A stretch of DNA of 39,313 nt from Silicimonas sp. GTDB taxonomy: Bacteria > Pseudomonadota > Alphaproteobacteria > Rhodobacterales > Rhodobacteraceae. Within the stretch, counting starts at the first letter, position 1; each line of letters starts with the position of its first letter. The stretch is taken from contig JAJDUZ010000039.1 of the NCBI GenBank assembly GCA_022826385.1, positions 1-39,313 of the forward strand, in the 5' to 3' direction. The translations under genes were made by a program, and so were the position numbers. Below are positions 6,446 to 16,664 of the stretch, piece after piece. Under the pieces are notes generated by a model. The model ran no database searches, was not told the DNA's origin, and saw nothing but the letters and a program-made list of their open reading frames with translations.

Positions 6446-6715
6446 ATGGCACATAAAAAAGCAGGTGGTTCCAGCCGTAACGGCCGCGATTCAGCCGGTC
6501 GTCGCCTTGGCGTTAAGAAGTTCGGTGGTCAGGTCGTGATCCCCGGTAACATCATCGTGCGTCAGCGCGGCACCAAGTGGTGGCCGGGCGAAGGCGTCGG
6601 CATGGGCAAGGACCACACCATCTTTGCAACCGCCGAAGGCCGGGTAACCTTCCACAAGGGTCTGAAAGGCCGCACGTTTATTTCGGTCATGCCAGAGGCG
6701 ATGGCCGCGGAGTAA
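6446..6715 (+). CDS. rpmA: 50S ribosomal protein L27
   Basis: 89 residues, full length. The N-terminus [20 protein letters not shown] and the motif [19 protein letters not shown] are diagnostic of L27, whose N-terminal tail reaches the peptidyl transferase centre and helps position tRNA. There is no N-terminal leader of the kind removed by Prp in Firmicutes. It starts six bases after the rplU stop and shares that operon. A hairpin follows the stop. Confidence 0.98.
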   Translation: MAHKKAGGSSRNGRDSAGRRLGVKKFGGQVVIPGNIIVRQRGTKWWPGEGVGMGKDHTIFATAEGRVTFHKGLKGRTFISVMPEAMAAE

Positions 6716-6737
6716 CCGAACCCGATATATCAAGTTT

Positions 6738-6770
6738 TAGAGGGGTCGGTGTCAAAACCGGCCCTTCTGC
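6738..6770 (+). terminator. Weak intrinsic terminator after rpmA
   Basis: An AGGGGTCGGT / ACCGGCCCT stem with one G bulge and one wobble, closed by a short GTCAAA loop, followed only by TCTGCATTTT. The poor T run suggests partial termination, with read-through into the acetyltransferase genes. Confidence 0.45.
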
Positions 6771-6874
6771 ATTTTGAAGTCCCGGTTGCGTCACAAACCC
6801 GCCAACACCATGTGCTAGGGGCCGACGCAGCAAGCATTGACCGACCCCCACGAGGCCAAAGAGGAGAGGCCCCC

Positions 6875-7414
6875 GTGAAGATCGATACGATTGTGAACCA
6901 GCCCGTTGTCGAAACCGAACGGCTGACGCTGCGCCCCCTGCGGCGCTCGGACCGTGGCTTGCTGGACATGTATGGCTCGGACGAACGGGTGGCGCGGATG
7001 ACGCGCTCGATCCCGCACCCGTTGCCCCCCGGCGCGACCGAGGCGTTCATTCAGCGCGCGCTGACCGATGACCGTGACGAGGACGTCTGGGTCATGGACG
7101 CGTCCCGCAGTGACCGCGCCGAACTGGTCGGTCTGATTGCCCTGGAACGGATGGACCGCGAGCAGTCGGAAATCGGCTATTGGGTTGCGCCTGCCTTCTG
7201 GAACACCGGATTGGCGCAGGAAGCGGTGCGTGGCCTGGTCGAGGCCAACCCCCTCGACAACCAGACCATTTTCGCTTCTGTCTTTCAGGACAACCCGGCT
7301 TCGGCCCGCGTGCTGACGAACAATGGCTTCCAGTATCTGGGCGATGCCGAGGCCTTTTCGGTGGCGCGCGGTGCGACCGTGCCAACCTGGACGTATTTGA
7401 AGAAGTACCGGTGA
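6875..7414 (+). CDS. GNAT-family N-acetyltransferase (RimJ/RimL-like)
   Basis: 179 residues from GTG 6875, which has GAGGAGAGG upstream; a longer in-frame start at 6749 would run through the rpmA terminator and is unlikely. The N-terminal VVETERLTLRPLRRSD and the C-terminal DNPASARVLTNNGFQYLGD are the start and end signatures of the Acetyltransf_3 branch, whose RimJ/RimL members acetylate N-termini of ribosomal proteins. The acetyl-CoA pyrophosphate loop is at WNTGLAQEAVRGL. The central IGYWVAPAFWNTGL fits the family. The substrate cannot be read from the sequence. A GNAT gene downstream of rpmA is common in Rhodobacterales. A second, two-domain GNAT gene follows after five bases. Confidence 0.88.
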   Translation: MKIDTIVNQPVVETERLTLRPLRRSDRGLLDMYGSDERVARMTRSIPHPLPPGATEAFIQRALTDDRDEDVWVMDASRSDRAELVGLIALERMDREQSEIGYWVAPAFWNTGLAQEAVRGLVEANPLDNQTIFASVFQDNPASARVLTNNGFQYLGDAEAFSVARGATVPTWTYLKKYR

Positions 7415-7419
7415 TCTGA

Positions 7420-8471
7420 ATGACATACGCGGCGCTTCCCACACTCAGGACGCCGCGGCTCACCCTCCGGCCCCTGACACCAGACGATGCAGATGCCATC
7501 GCGGCAGGCGTCGGCAATTTCGACGTGTCCAAATGGTTGGGCGTCGTGCCTTATCCCTATGACCGCGCCGATGCCGAGGCGTTTATCGCCCGCCACATCG
7601 AAGCAGGCGGCCCGGTCTGGGCGGTGTGCGATGCGTCGGGGCTGGTTGGCACTGTCGGCCTGGTCAACGAGTTGGGCTATTGGCTGGCGCGCCCCGTCTG
7701 GGGCAAGGGCTATGGGTTCGAAGCCGCCCATGCCGCCGTCAACTGGTGGTTCAGCGATCCGGCGCGGGACACGCTGCTCAGCGGTCATTTTGCCGGAAAC
7801 ACCCGGTCGCGCGGTGTCCTGACTGCGCTTGGCTTCGAAGAAACCGGCATGGGCACCCGGCACGCCAAATCGCTCAGCCAGGATGTCGCCAGCCATGAAA
7901 TGCGGCTGTCGCGCGAAGAATGGCTGGCGCGACAGGCAATCGACATCCGAACGGATCGATTGCGCCTGCGCCCCTTGGAGGAAAGCGACGCGGCTTTCAT
8001 CGCGGATCTGGCGCGGGAAGAGGTCACGCGGATGCTGTTCTCGCTGAAAACGGGGCTGACAGAGGACGAGGCACGCGCTTTCATCCACGCACGGCGCTGG
8101 CGTGGTGTGCCGGGGTTTGCACTGGCCATCGAACAGGGCGGGCGGGCCATCGGCTATGTGGCGACCGGCAATTTCAGCGGGGTCGAACTCTACTACGCGC
8201 TGCACCCCGACCATTGGGGCAAGGGCGTGATGAGCGAAGCGGTGCAAGCCTTCCTGGCTGATATCTTCGCGCGTTTTCCCATCACGCGCGTCGTGGCCGA
8301 CCGGTTCGAGGACAACCCCGCCAGCGGGCGCGTGCTGGAGAAATGCGGGTTTCAGGTGACAGGACGGGATGTCGGTCATTCCGCCGGAAGGCTTGAGCCT
8401 GCGCCGGTTATCACCTACGCCCTGATGCGAACGAGACACCAAGTGTTTCAAGATCAAGGTGGCGACGGTTA

Positions 8472-8472
<1 letters not shown>
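7420..8472 (+). CDS. Protein with two tandem GNAT acetyltransferase domains
   Basis: 350 residues, about twice a normal GNAT. Residues 8-165 form one domain, beginning LRTPRLTLRPLTPDDA, with cofactor loop VWGKGYGFEAAHAAV. Residues 173-345 form a second, beginning IRTDRLRLRPLEESDA, with loop HWGKGVMSEAVQAF and the ending DNPASGRVLEKCGFQVTG. Both loops keep the Q/R-x-x-G-x-G/A-like pattern, so both may bind acetyl-CoA, though the first domain is degenerate after its loop. Domain 2 resembles the preceding gene, suggesting duplication and fusion. The substrate is unknown. The TAA stop overlaps the next ATG by one base. Confidence 0.85.
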
Positions 8473-10836
<2,364 letters not shown>

Positions 10837-10926
10837 TGGGGCGGCATTTTTTGAAGCCCGCGATTTCTGCCTCAGAGATCAGCGCAGAACGTGCGTTACG
10901 TTTTGCCTTGGCGAAAGGATAAGGCG

Positions 10927-12192
10927 ATGAAAGACGGATTGGATATCCCCGCGATCATGCAAGAGATCGGCGCGCGCGCAAAAGCCGCGTCGGCCGAGCT
11001 GGCCTTTGCCTCGCCAGCGGCCAAGGCCAAGGCCCTGACCGTTGCCGCCGAAGTGCTTTGGTCGCGGCGCGCCGATGTCATCGCGGCCAATGCCGAAGAC
11101 ATGGAATTCGGGCGCGAAAAGGGCCTGTCGGCCGCCATGCTTGACCGGCTGATGCTGGACGAGGCGCGGATCGAGGGCATATGCGACAGCCTGAAGAACG
11201 TGGCCGCTCAGGACGATCCTGTGGGTGAAGTGATGGCCGAATGGCAGCAGCCGACCGGGCTGAACATCCAGCGCGTGCGGACGCCTCTGGGCGTTGTCGG
11301 CGTCATCTATGAAAGCCGTCCCAACGTGACGGCGGATGCGGGTGCGCTTTGTCTCAAGGCCGGGAACGCGGTGATCCTGCGGGGTGGGTCTGAAAGCTTC
11401 CACTCCTCGGGCGCGATCCTCGAGTGTCTGCAGCAGGGGCTGAAAGTCGCGGGTTTGCCCGAGGACGCCGTGCAGCGGGTTCCGACGCGCGACCGGGCGG
11501 CGGTCAGCGAGATGCTGACGATGACCGACCATATCGACGTGATCGTGCCGCGCGGGGGCAAGGGTCTTGTCGGCCTTGTGCAACGCGAAGCGCGGGTGCC
11601 CGTCTTCGCGCATCTCGAAGGGATCGTGCACATCTATCTCGACGCGGCGGCAGATCCCGAGAAGGCGTTGAAAGTGGTGTTGAACGCCAAGACCCGCCGC
11701 ACCGGGATTTGCGGGGCGGCCGAGTGCCTGCTGATCCATCGCGATCTGGTCGAGACGGTGGGGCAGGCGGTCCTTCGGGCCTTGATGGACAAGGGCGTCG
11801 AAGTGCGGGGCGATGCCACGCTTCAGGCGATCGACGGCATCGTGCCGGCCACGGACGAGGACTGGGGTCACGAGTATCTCGACATGATTATCGCGGCGCG
11901 GGTCGTGGAGGACGTGGACGGCGCAATCGCGCATATCCGCGACTATGGCTCGAACCACACCGATTGCATCGTCACCGAAGATGACGCAGCCGCGGCCCGG
12001 TTCTTTGAGCGTCTCGACAGCGCGATCCTGATGCGGAACGCCTCGACCCAGTTCGCCGATGGCGGCGAGTTTGGGATGGGGGCCGAAATCGGGATTGCGA
12101 CGGGGAAGATGCACGCGCGCGGCCCGGTGGGCGCCGCTCAGCTGACCAGCTTCAAGTACCTCGTGACGGGCGATGGAACCGTCAGAAGCTGA
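10927..12192 (+). CDS. proA: Gamma-glutamyl phosphate reductase
   Basis: 421 residues from ATG 10927, chosen because AAGGATAAGG sits just upstream; an in-frame ATG at 10891 has no such site. The protein is an aldehyde-dehydrogenase-like enzyme: the NADPH site region has [15 protein letters not shown], and the catalytic Cys lies in [15 protein letters not shown]. It reduces the ProB product to glutamate-5-semialdehyde, which cyclises toward proline. The C-terminal motif [20 protein letters not shown] is also diagnostic. The last 11 bases overlap the convergent chpT gene. The 90-base gap to proB shows no good promoter and the two genes are probably co-transcribed. Confidence 0.96.
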   Translation: MKDGLDIPAIMQEIGARAKAASAELAFASPAAKAKALTVAAEVLWSRRADVIAANAEDMEFGREKGLSAAMLDRLMLDEARIEGICDSLKNVAAQDDPVGEVMAEWQQPTGLNIQRVRTPLGVVGVIYESRPNVTADAGALCLKAGNAVILRGGSESFHSSGAILECLQQGLKVAGLPEDAVQRVPTRDRAAVSEMLTMTDHIDVIVPRGGKGLVGLVQREARVPVFAHLEGIVHIYLDAAADPEKALKVVLNAKTRRTGICGAAECLLIHRDLVETVGQAVLRALMDKGVEVRGDATLQAIDGIVPATDEDWGHEYLDMIIAARVVEDVDGAIAHIRDYGSNHTDCIVTEDDAAAARFFERLDSAILMRNASTQFADGGEFGMGAEIGIATGKMHARGPVGAAQLTSFKYLVTGDGTVRS

Positions 12193-12781
12193 CGGAGATG
12201 GCGTTGCCGTTGAACGAAGCCTTCACGTTTCGCCCCAGTGATTTTGCCGCTGGGGCGACAAGGGCGAAGTGGACGTCGGCAGGTCGTATGTCCGGGGCTT
12301 TTCTGGGTGTCTCGAACAGGTGCCAAAGCTCTTGGTCGTGCTTGATCCGGTCGCCCGAGCCGAAAATGCTCCAGGTTTCTCCGCTGCGCGTCACGGCAAC
12401 CTTCCCGCCCCACGGCAGGGCGCTTTCGAAACACTGGAGGATCAGGAACGCCAGTTTCGTCTCGCGGCGCAGCGTATCCGTATCAAGACGCCACTCGACC
12501 GAGAGGCGGTTGCCACGATACAGGTCCGTAAGAACGCTACGCACCTCGGTATTGCCCAAGGTCGCGTCGGGTGCCGCGGCGCCGAATGCAATTCGGAAGA
12601 ACCGGATGCGGGCATTCGCGTTTTCCACGGATTCGGTAATCAGTGCGATTTCCGGAGCGGCGGTCATTCCTGTCATCGACAGCAATTCCACGCCGTTGCC
12701 GATTGCGCCCAGCGGCGAAATCAAATCGTGGCAAATGCGCGATCCGATCAACGCATTGATTTCCATATCGGCATCAGACAT
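12182..12781 (-). CDS. chpT: Histidine phosphotransferase ChpT
   Basis: 199 residues from ATG 12781, which has GGAAG just upstream; a longer start at 12814 has none. The N-terminal helix carries [20 protein letters not shown], with the phospho-accepting His at about residue 18, and the rest forms a degenerate ATPase-like domain without nucleotide-binding boxes ([14 protein letters not shown] region). ChpT passes phosphate from the sensor kinase CckA to CtrA and CpdR. In Rhodobacterales this relay controls motility, gene transfer agent production and other population-level traits rather than being essential. The gene converges with proA and overlaps it by 11 bases. It is divergent from a DUF3553 gene only 45 bases away. 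Confidence 0.92.
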   Translation of the reverse strand: MSDADMEINALIGSRICHDLISPLGAIGNGVELLSMTGMTAAPEIALITESVENANARIRFFRIAFGAAAPDATLGNTEVRSVLTDLYRGNRLSVEWRLDTDTLRRETKLAFLILQCFESALPWGGKVAVTRSGETWSIFGSGDRIKHDQELWHLFETPRKAPDIRPADVHFALVAPAAKSLGRNVKASFNGNAISVSF

Positions 12782-12826
12782 GTCACTTCCTTCCGGTTGC
12801 TTCCTTATCCGCACGGAGTCGCTTTC

Positions 12827-13009
12827 ATGACGCCGCTCTCATCCCTGTTCACCCCTGGCACACTCGTGTCCCATCCCAACCGCCCCGATTGGGGGGTTGG
12901 ACAAGTGCAAAGCAACATTGATGGCCGCATCACGGTGAACTTCCCCGAAGAAGGCAAAGTGGTCATCGATGCAAACCGGATCGAACTGATCCCCATCTTT
13001 GATACTTGA
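12827..13009 (+). CDS. DUF3553 small protein
   Basis: 60 residues from ATG 12827 with GGAG ten bases upstream. The whole protein is one small beta domain: FTPGTLVSHPNRPDWGVGQV, then ITVNFPEEGKVVIDANRIEL. This pattern (P-G-x-V-x-H-P-x-x-x-x-W-G-x-G-x-V) defines DUF3553 and resembles the short SH3-like module found beside UvrD/CarD-type proteins. The family is common in Alphaproteobacteria, and its function is not established. It is divergent from chpT, which shares the 45-base gap. Confidence 0.85.
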   Translation: MTPLSSLFTPGTLVSHPNRPDWGVGQVQSNIDGRITVNFPEEGKVVIDANRIELIPIFDT

Positions 13010-13128
13010 ACACACATGGCGTCGGTAACACAACCATTGCGAGTATACAATTGCACCGCTCACGCTAAATGCGAACCGTCACGTGCCGAGGTTTCGCTTC
13101 TGGGAAGCCGTTTCACGGAGACCATTCA

Positions 13129-13920
13129 GTGACCGTCGCGCAGCCTTCGAACAACGGGAACCTTGTTTTACGCCTTGCGTCGTCGGACGCCGATCTGCAA
13201 GGGGCGCAGCGTTTGCGCTATCGGGTCTTCGTTGACGAGTTGGGGGGCAACGGACCGCTGGTCGACCATGAAAACCGGTTCGAACGGGACGCGTTCGATG
13301 CCTCGGCCGATCACCTTGTTCTGGTGGACCGGGACATTGACGAAGCCAGCTTCGAGCACGTTGTCGGGGCCTATCGCCTGCTGACCGACGAGGCCGCAAT
13401 GGCCCATGGCAGTTTCTATTCCGAGAGCGAGTATGACCTTGGCATTCTCAAGGCCTCGGGTCGCCGCTTGTTGGAACTTGGCCGGTCCTGTGTCAGTGCC
13501 GAGCATCGAGGGGGCATGGCTCTGCATCTGCTCTGGTCGGGGCTTGCGGACTACGTCCTCGAGCGCGAGATCGAGATCCTGTTCGGGGTCGCCAGTCTGC
13601 ACGGCACGGATGTCGAGCGGCTGGCCTTGCCGCTGTCGCATCTGCACCGGGCCCATCTGGCGCCGCCAGAATTGCGGGTCCGTGCGGTCGAAACGGCGTA
13701 TCAGCCCATGGACCTGATCCCGGAAGATCGGATCGATCGCGTCGCCGCAATGCGCGACGTGCCGGCCCTGATCAAGTCATATCTGCGGCTTGGTGGCTTC
13801 GTGGGCGATGGCGCCTTTGTCGATCATGCGTTCAACACCACAGATGTCTGTCTTGTGATGGACACCAGCCGGATGAACCAGAAAGCGACGGCGCGGTTTA
13901 CCGAAGGCGCACTGCGGTGA
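13129..13920 (+). CDS. olsB: Ornithine-acyl-ACP N-acyltransferase (OlsB-like)
   Basis: 263 residues from GTG 13129, with a CGGAG site eight bases upstream. It belongs to the GNAT-like hemolysin-associated family: LRLASSDADLQGAQRLRYRVF, then an acidic FVDELGG loop, DHLVLVD, GAYRLL, LELGRSCV and HRGGMALHLLW. Family members transfer a 3-hydroxyacyl chain from acyl carrier protein to ornithine, forming lyso-ornithine lipid. The next gene, overlapping by four bases, is the second acyltransferase of the pathway, which makes the assignment firm. Ornithine lipids are phosphate-free membrane lipids common in roseobacters and important under phosphate limitation. No Pho box could be identified with confidence upstream. 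Confidence 0.9.
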   Translation: MTVAQPSNNGNLVLRLASSDADLQGAQRLRYRVFVDELGGNGPLVDHENRFERDAFDASADHLVLVDRDIDEASFEHVVGAYRLLTDEAAMAHGSFYSESEYDLGILKASGRRLLELGRSCVSAEHRGGMALHLLWSGLADYVLEREIEILFGVASLHGTDVERLALPLSHLHRAHLAPPELRVRAVETAYQPMDLIPEDRIDRVAAMRDVPALIKSYLRLGGFVGDGAFVDHAFNTTDVCLVMDTSRMNQKATARFTEGALR

Positions 13921-14750
13921 GCCCGACATGGCGGTCCGATGACGGCCCTCCTCCGGTTCCGACCCGGTTCGCGGGCAAGATAAAGGCCGCGATCAAAGGC
14001 TCACTTCTGGTCCTTGTCCTGGTGCTCGGTGTCGTGCTGACCGGGCTGGTCCGGCTTGTCGAGGCACCGCTGCGCGGCACAGCGCGGCCGTGGAGCGGTT
14101 GGATCACCGTCGGTGTCTGCCGCATTGCCCTGCGGCTTCTGGGTCTTCGGGTCACGACCCGCGGCACGCCAATGCGCGGGACCGGGGCCTATGTCGCCAA
14201 TCATTCCTCGTGGCTCGATATCTTCGTGCTGAATGCGGGCGTGCCCTTGTTCTTTGTCTCGAAAGCCGAAGTGGCGGCTTGGCCGGGGATCGGCCGGCTG
14301 GCGCGGCTGACCGGAACGGTGTTCGTGCGCCGCGCCGCGCGCGAAGCGGACCAGCAAAGGGTGATGCTGGCCGAACGGGTGAGGCAGGGGCACCGGCTGC
14401 TTTTCTTCCCGGAAGGCACTTCGACCGACGGGCAGCGTGTTCTGCGGTTCAAGCCAACGCTGTTCGCTGCCCTGACGTCTGACAGCCTGACGGGCGAAGC
14501 TGCCGTGCAACCCGTGACAGTCGCGTATCAAGCGCCCGAGGGGCTTGATCCCCGGTTTCACGGGTGGTGGGGCGATATGGAGTTCGGGCCGCATATGATC
14601 CAGATGCTGGCTGCCCCGTCGGGGGGGCGTGTTTCGGTTACGTGGCACGATCCATTGCGTGTGGCCGATTTCGAAAACCGAAAAAACCTGTCACAAGCGG
14701 CAGAGGCCGCGGTTCGTGCGGCGCATCCGATGGGCCACGTCGACGCGTGA
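13917..14750 (+). CDS. olsA: Lyso-ornithine lipid O-acyltransferase (OlsA, PlsC family)
   Basis: 277 residues, starting at GTG 13917 inside the olsB stop (GTGA). A membrane helix spans about 28-48 (GSLLVLVLVLGVVLTGLVRL). The PlsC domain follows with the catalytic NHSSWLD (H96 and D101, the HX4D motif), the glycine/arginine block RLTGTVFVRRAARE, and FPEGTSTDG at 164-172. It adds the second acyl chain to lyso-ornithine lipid at the inner face of the cytoplasmic membrane. Pairing with olsB distinguishes it from the general lysophosphatidate acyltransferase, although in some Rhodobacterales OlsA also acts on phospholipids. Confidence 0.92.
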   Translation: MSPTWRSDDGPPPVPTRFAGKIKAAIKGSLLVLVLVLGVVLTGLVRLVEAPLRGTARPWSGWITVGVCRIALRLLGLRVTTRGTPMRGTGAYVANHSSWLDIFVLNAGVPLFFVSKAEVAAWPGIGRLARLTGTVFVRRAAREADQQRVMLAERVRQGHRLLFFPEGTSTDGQRVLRFKPTLFAALTSDSLTGEAAVQPVTVAYQAPEGLDPRFHGWWGDMEFGPHMIQMLAAPSGGRVSVTWHDPLRVADFENRKNLSQAAEAAVRAAHPMGHVDA

Positions 14751-14795
14751 CGTGTTTTTCATTCGCAAGAATAGGGTAGGCTGGCGCGCGCGGGC

Positions 14796-15416
14796 CTAGC
14801 CCAACGGGGCCAGCAACCGGCCCAAGGCCCCGGCAGGGTCGTCGTCGTGCCAGATCTCTTCCCCGACGGCGAAGAAATCCACCGCACCTGCAAACGCTTC
14901 GATGCTGGCGATGTCCAGATGCCCTTCCGCGACAACCGGGATCTCGATGGCTTCGGACCACCACGCGAACAGATCATGCGGCGCCTGTTTGCCGTCGCCC
15001 AGCGTCGAGGCGCCGACCGGACCGAAGGCAACGTAATCGGCCCCGGCTTCGCCTGCATTCATCCCGTCATGCTGCGAGATACCGCAAAAAGCCCCGACGA
15101 TCCCGTCCGCCCCAAGCGCCTTGCGGGCGTCGCGCACGCCGCGCGCCCCGTCGAGAAGATGCACACCATCCAGCCCAAGACGCTCGGACAGCGCCGTGTG
15201 GCTGTCGATCACCGTCGCCACGTCACGGGCATGGGCCACTTCGCGGACCGCATCGGCGGCACGGCTCAGCCGGTCTTCATCCTGCGAGGCCAGCGCCAGC
15301 CGGAGGCAGGCCACATCATGTGCGTCAAGGACCGAGGCCAATTGGTCAGGAAAGCGCGAAAGCTCGAAGTCCGGGGGTGTCAGCAGATAGATCTGCGGGC
15401 GTTCGGGGCTGTCCAT
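14796..15416 (-). CDS. Thiamine-phosphate synthase-like protein (ThiE/TenI family)
   Basis: 206 residues from ATG 15416, preceded by GAAGGA. The protein is a TIM barrel of the thiamine monophosphate synthase/TenI family: IYLLTPPDFEL at the start, VIDSHTALSERLGLDGVHL, GAFCGISQHDGMNAGEAGADYVAFGP (two strands), and VVAEGHLDI. True ThiE couples the pyrimidine diphosphate to the thiazole phosphate. This copy lacks the typical ThiE N-terminal Arg/Lys-rich pattern and stands alone, with no other thiamine gene nearby and no THI-box-like leader. It may therefore be a TenI-like or divergent member. It ends near olsA, convergent. Confidence 0.75.
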   Translation of the reverse strand: MDSPERPQIYLLTPPDFELSRFPDQLASVLDAHDVACLRLALASQDEDRLSRAADAVREVAHARDVATVIDSHTALSERLGLDGVHLLDGARGVRDARKALGADGIVGAFCGISQHDGMNAGEAGADYVAFGPVGASTLGDGKQAPHDLFAWWSEAIEIPVVAEGHLDIASIEAFAGAVDFFAVGEEIWHDDDPAGALGRLLAPLG

Positions 15417-15558
15417 TGGGTGTCCTTCAAGTCCGTGTGGTCGGCTATACCCCGAGTGCGCGCGTGGGAAAAGATGTTCATTTTCAGCGCCTAAGCACGG
15501 CACTTGAAATTGATGTGGTCGATCTGCACGTTGAATCGAGGCTTTGGCCACAATTCAG

Positions 15559-15572
15559 CCATAATTTTATGG
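15559..15572. promoter_or_regulatory. Palindrome CCATAA-TT-TTATGG in an AT-rich promoter region
   Basis: A perfect 14-base palindrome in the gap between the ThiE-like gene (minus) and a small plus-strand gene. The surrounding sequence (15545-15600) is far richer in A and T than its neighbours. Position suggests an operator or a divergent promoter. The regulator is unknown. Confidence 0.4.
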
Positions 15573-15612
15573 TTAATTTTCCTTAGTTCTTAATTTGTGT
15601 GGTGTGTGTGTT

Positions 15613-15768
15613 ATGGAAAAAGTCCAGACGGAACTGACTTCCGGGGTCGAGGCCAAGCTCTCCAAAACCGAACGTGCTTTGACGGCAGCTGCTCTCAAGT
15701 CGCTGCGTGAATATCGTCGCAAGCGGTTCGAGACCCGTCAACTTCCTCATCAACCGAAAGCCGCCTGA
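15613..15768 (+). CDS. Small basic protein of unknown function (51 residues)
   Basis: ATG 15613 to TGA 15766-15768. The product is a single charged helix (KLSKTERALTAAALKSLREY) followed by a very basic RRKRFETRQ and a Pro-rich tail. It has no signal peptide or membrane segment. Codon choice resembles the neighbours (GC-rich third positions), which supports it being real. No clear ribosome-binding site is seen before the ATG, so a leaderless message is possible. It ends four bases before the convergent thioesterase gene. I do not recognise a family. Confidence 0.5.
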   Translation: MEKVQTELTSGVEAKLSKTERALTAAALKSLREYRRKRFETRQLPHQPKAA

Positions 15769-15771
15769 GCG

Positions 15772-16203
15772 TCAGCCTCGCGGTCGGGAATAGGTCAGCG
15801 TCGCTCGGGCCACGAGCGCGTCTGACTCAGCGCTGGTGATCCCCACATCACCAACCGCCAACCCACGCCCCAGCTTCAGAAGCCGGACATCTGCAACCAG
15901 ATCGCGGTCTGCGACGGGCTTGCGCATGAAGTCGATCGAGGCATTGGTCGTCACCGCCAGGGCCTCTTCCCCCACATGGGCGATGATCGCCAGATAAACG
16001 GCACAATCAGCCAGGGAAAAGAGCGTCGGACCCGACACGGTGCCACCGGGGCGAAGGTGCTTGTCGGCCGGCACAAGGCGCACCTTCAGGCGCGACGGCG
16101 CCACCTCCGTCACTTCGAATTCCCCGGTCACTTGCGGAAACTCGCGCGCGAGGAAGTCGTGCAATTCGGGGATGCTCAGAACGGGCTGAATTTGGTCACT
16201 CAT
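15772..16203 (-). CDS. PaaI-type acyl-CoA thioesterase (hotdog fold)
   Basis: 143 residues from ATG 16203 with AAGGA seven bases upstream; longer frames upstream lack such a site. The protein has the hotdog pattern: HLRPGGTVSGPTLFSLADCA, with the Gly-rich helix and the Asp-containing catalytic helix, then TTNASIDFMRKPV and a final LVARATLTYSRP. PaaI-like enzymes hydrolyse acyl- or aryl-CoA thioesters. Substrate cannot be predicted. It is divergent, by 35 bases, from a DUF1801 gene. Confidence 0.85.
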   Translation of the reverse strand: MSDQIQPVLSIPELHDFLAREFPQVTGEFEVTEVAPSRLKVRLVPADKHLRPGGTVSGPTLFSLADCAVYLAIIAHVGEEALAVTTNASIDFMRKPVADRDLVADVRLLKLGRGLAVGDVGITSAESDALVARATLTYSRPRG

Positions 16204-16238
16204 GGTGCTATCCTTGACCTGTTCGAAGGAGCGCTGCA

Positions 16239-16628
16239 ATGCCTGACCCGCTGCACATCTTTCCCGCCGAGAAACGTGGCGAGGCGGAACGCCTTGATGC
16301 CATTTATCGCGACGTGACCGGGTGGTCGCCGCGAGTCTGGGGCAAGATGCTGGGCTATGGGCTCTATCGCTATCACCGGAAGGGCGATCGGACCCAGTAC
16401 GAATTCTTCGCAACAGGGTTCAACATGCGGGCGCGTGACATCGCGTTGCACATCCTGCCTGGATATCAGGACTATGCGCAGATAGCCGACCGTCTGGGAC
16501 CGCACAAAAGGGGCAAAAGCTGCTGGTATATCAAGAGCCTCGACAGCGTGGATGAAGCGGCCTTGCGGGATTTGATCCGCGCCGGTCTGCAGGATCTGGC
16601 CAAGACGGCCCAGATCGAGGCGACCTGA
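16239..16628 (+). CDS. DUF1801 (YdhG-like) protein
   Basis: 129 residues from ATG 16239 with AAGGAG upstream. The pattern YRDVTGWSPRVWGKMLGYGLYRYHR, then EFFATGFNMRARDIALHILPG and GKSCWYIKSLDSVD, is typical of DUF1801, an alpha/beta fold related to YdhG/YjhG. The family has no settled biochemical role. It is divergent from the thioesterase and convergent with the carboxypeptidase that follows. Confidence 0.8.
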   Translation: MPDPLHIFPAEKRGEAERLDAIYRDVTGWSPRVWGKMLGYGLYRYHRKGDRTQYEFFATGFNMRARDIALHILPGYQDYAQIADRLGPHKRGKSCWYIKSLDSVDEAALRDLIRAGLQDLAKTAQIEAT

Positions 16629-16664
16629 GAGCCGACAGCCCGTTCGTTCACGCTGCGCCTTGCG

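Noticed and set aside
10879..12114. A 411-codon minus-strand frame opposite proA
   Set aside because: Low-complexity Arg/His/Asp-rich product and full overlap with an unmistakable proA.
15417..15612. Thiamine (TPP) riboswitch before the ThiE-like gene
   Set aside because: The leader shows no conserved THI-box segments, and the gene is isolated from other thiamine genes.
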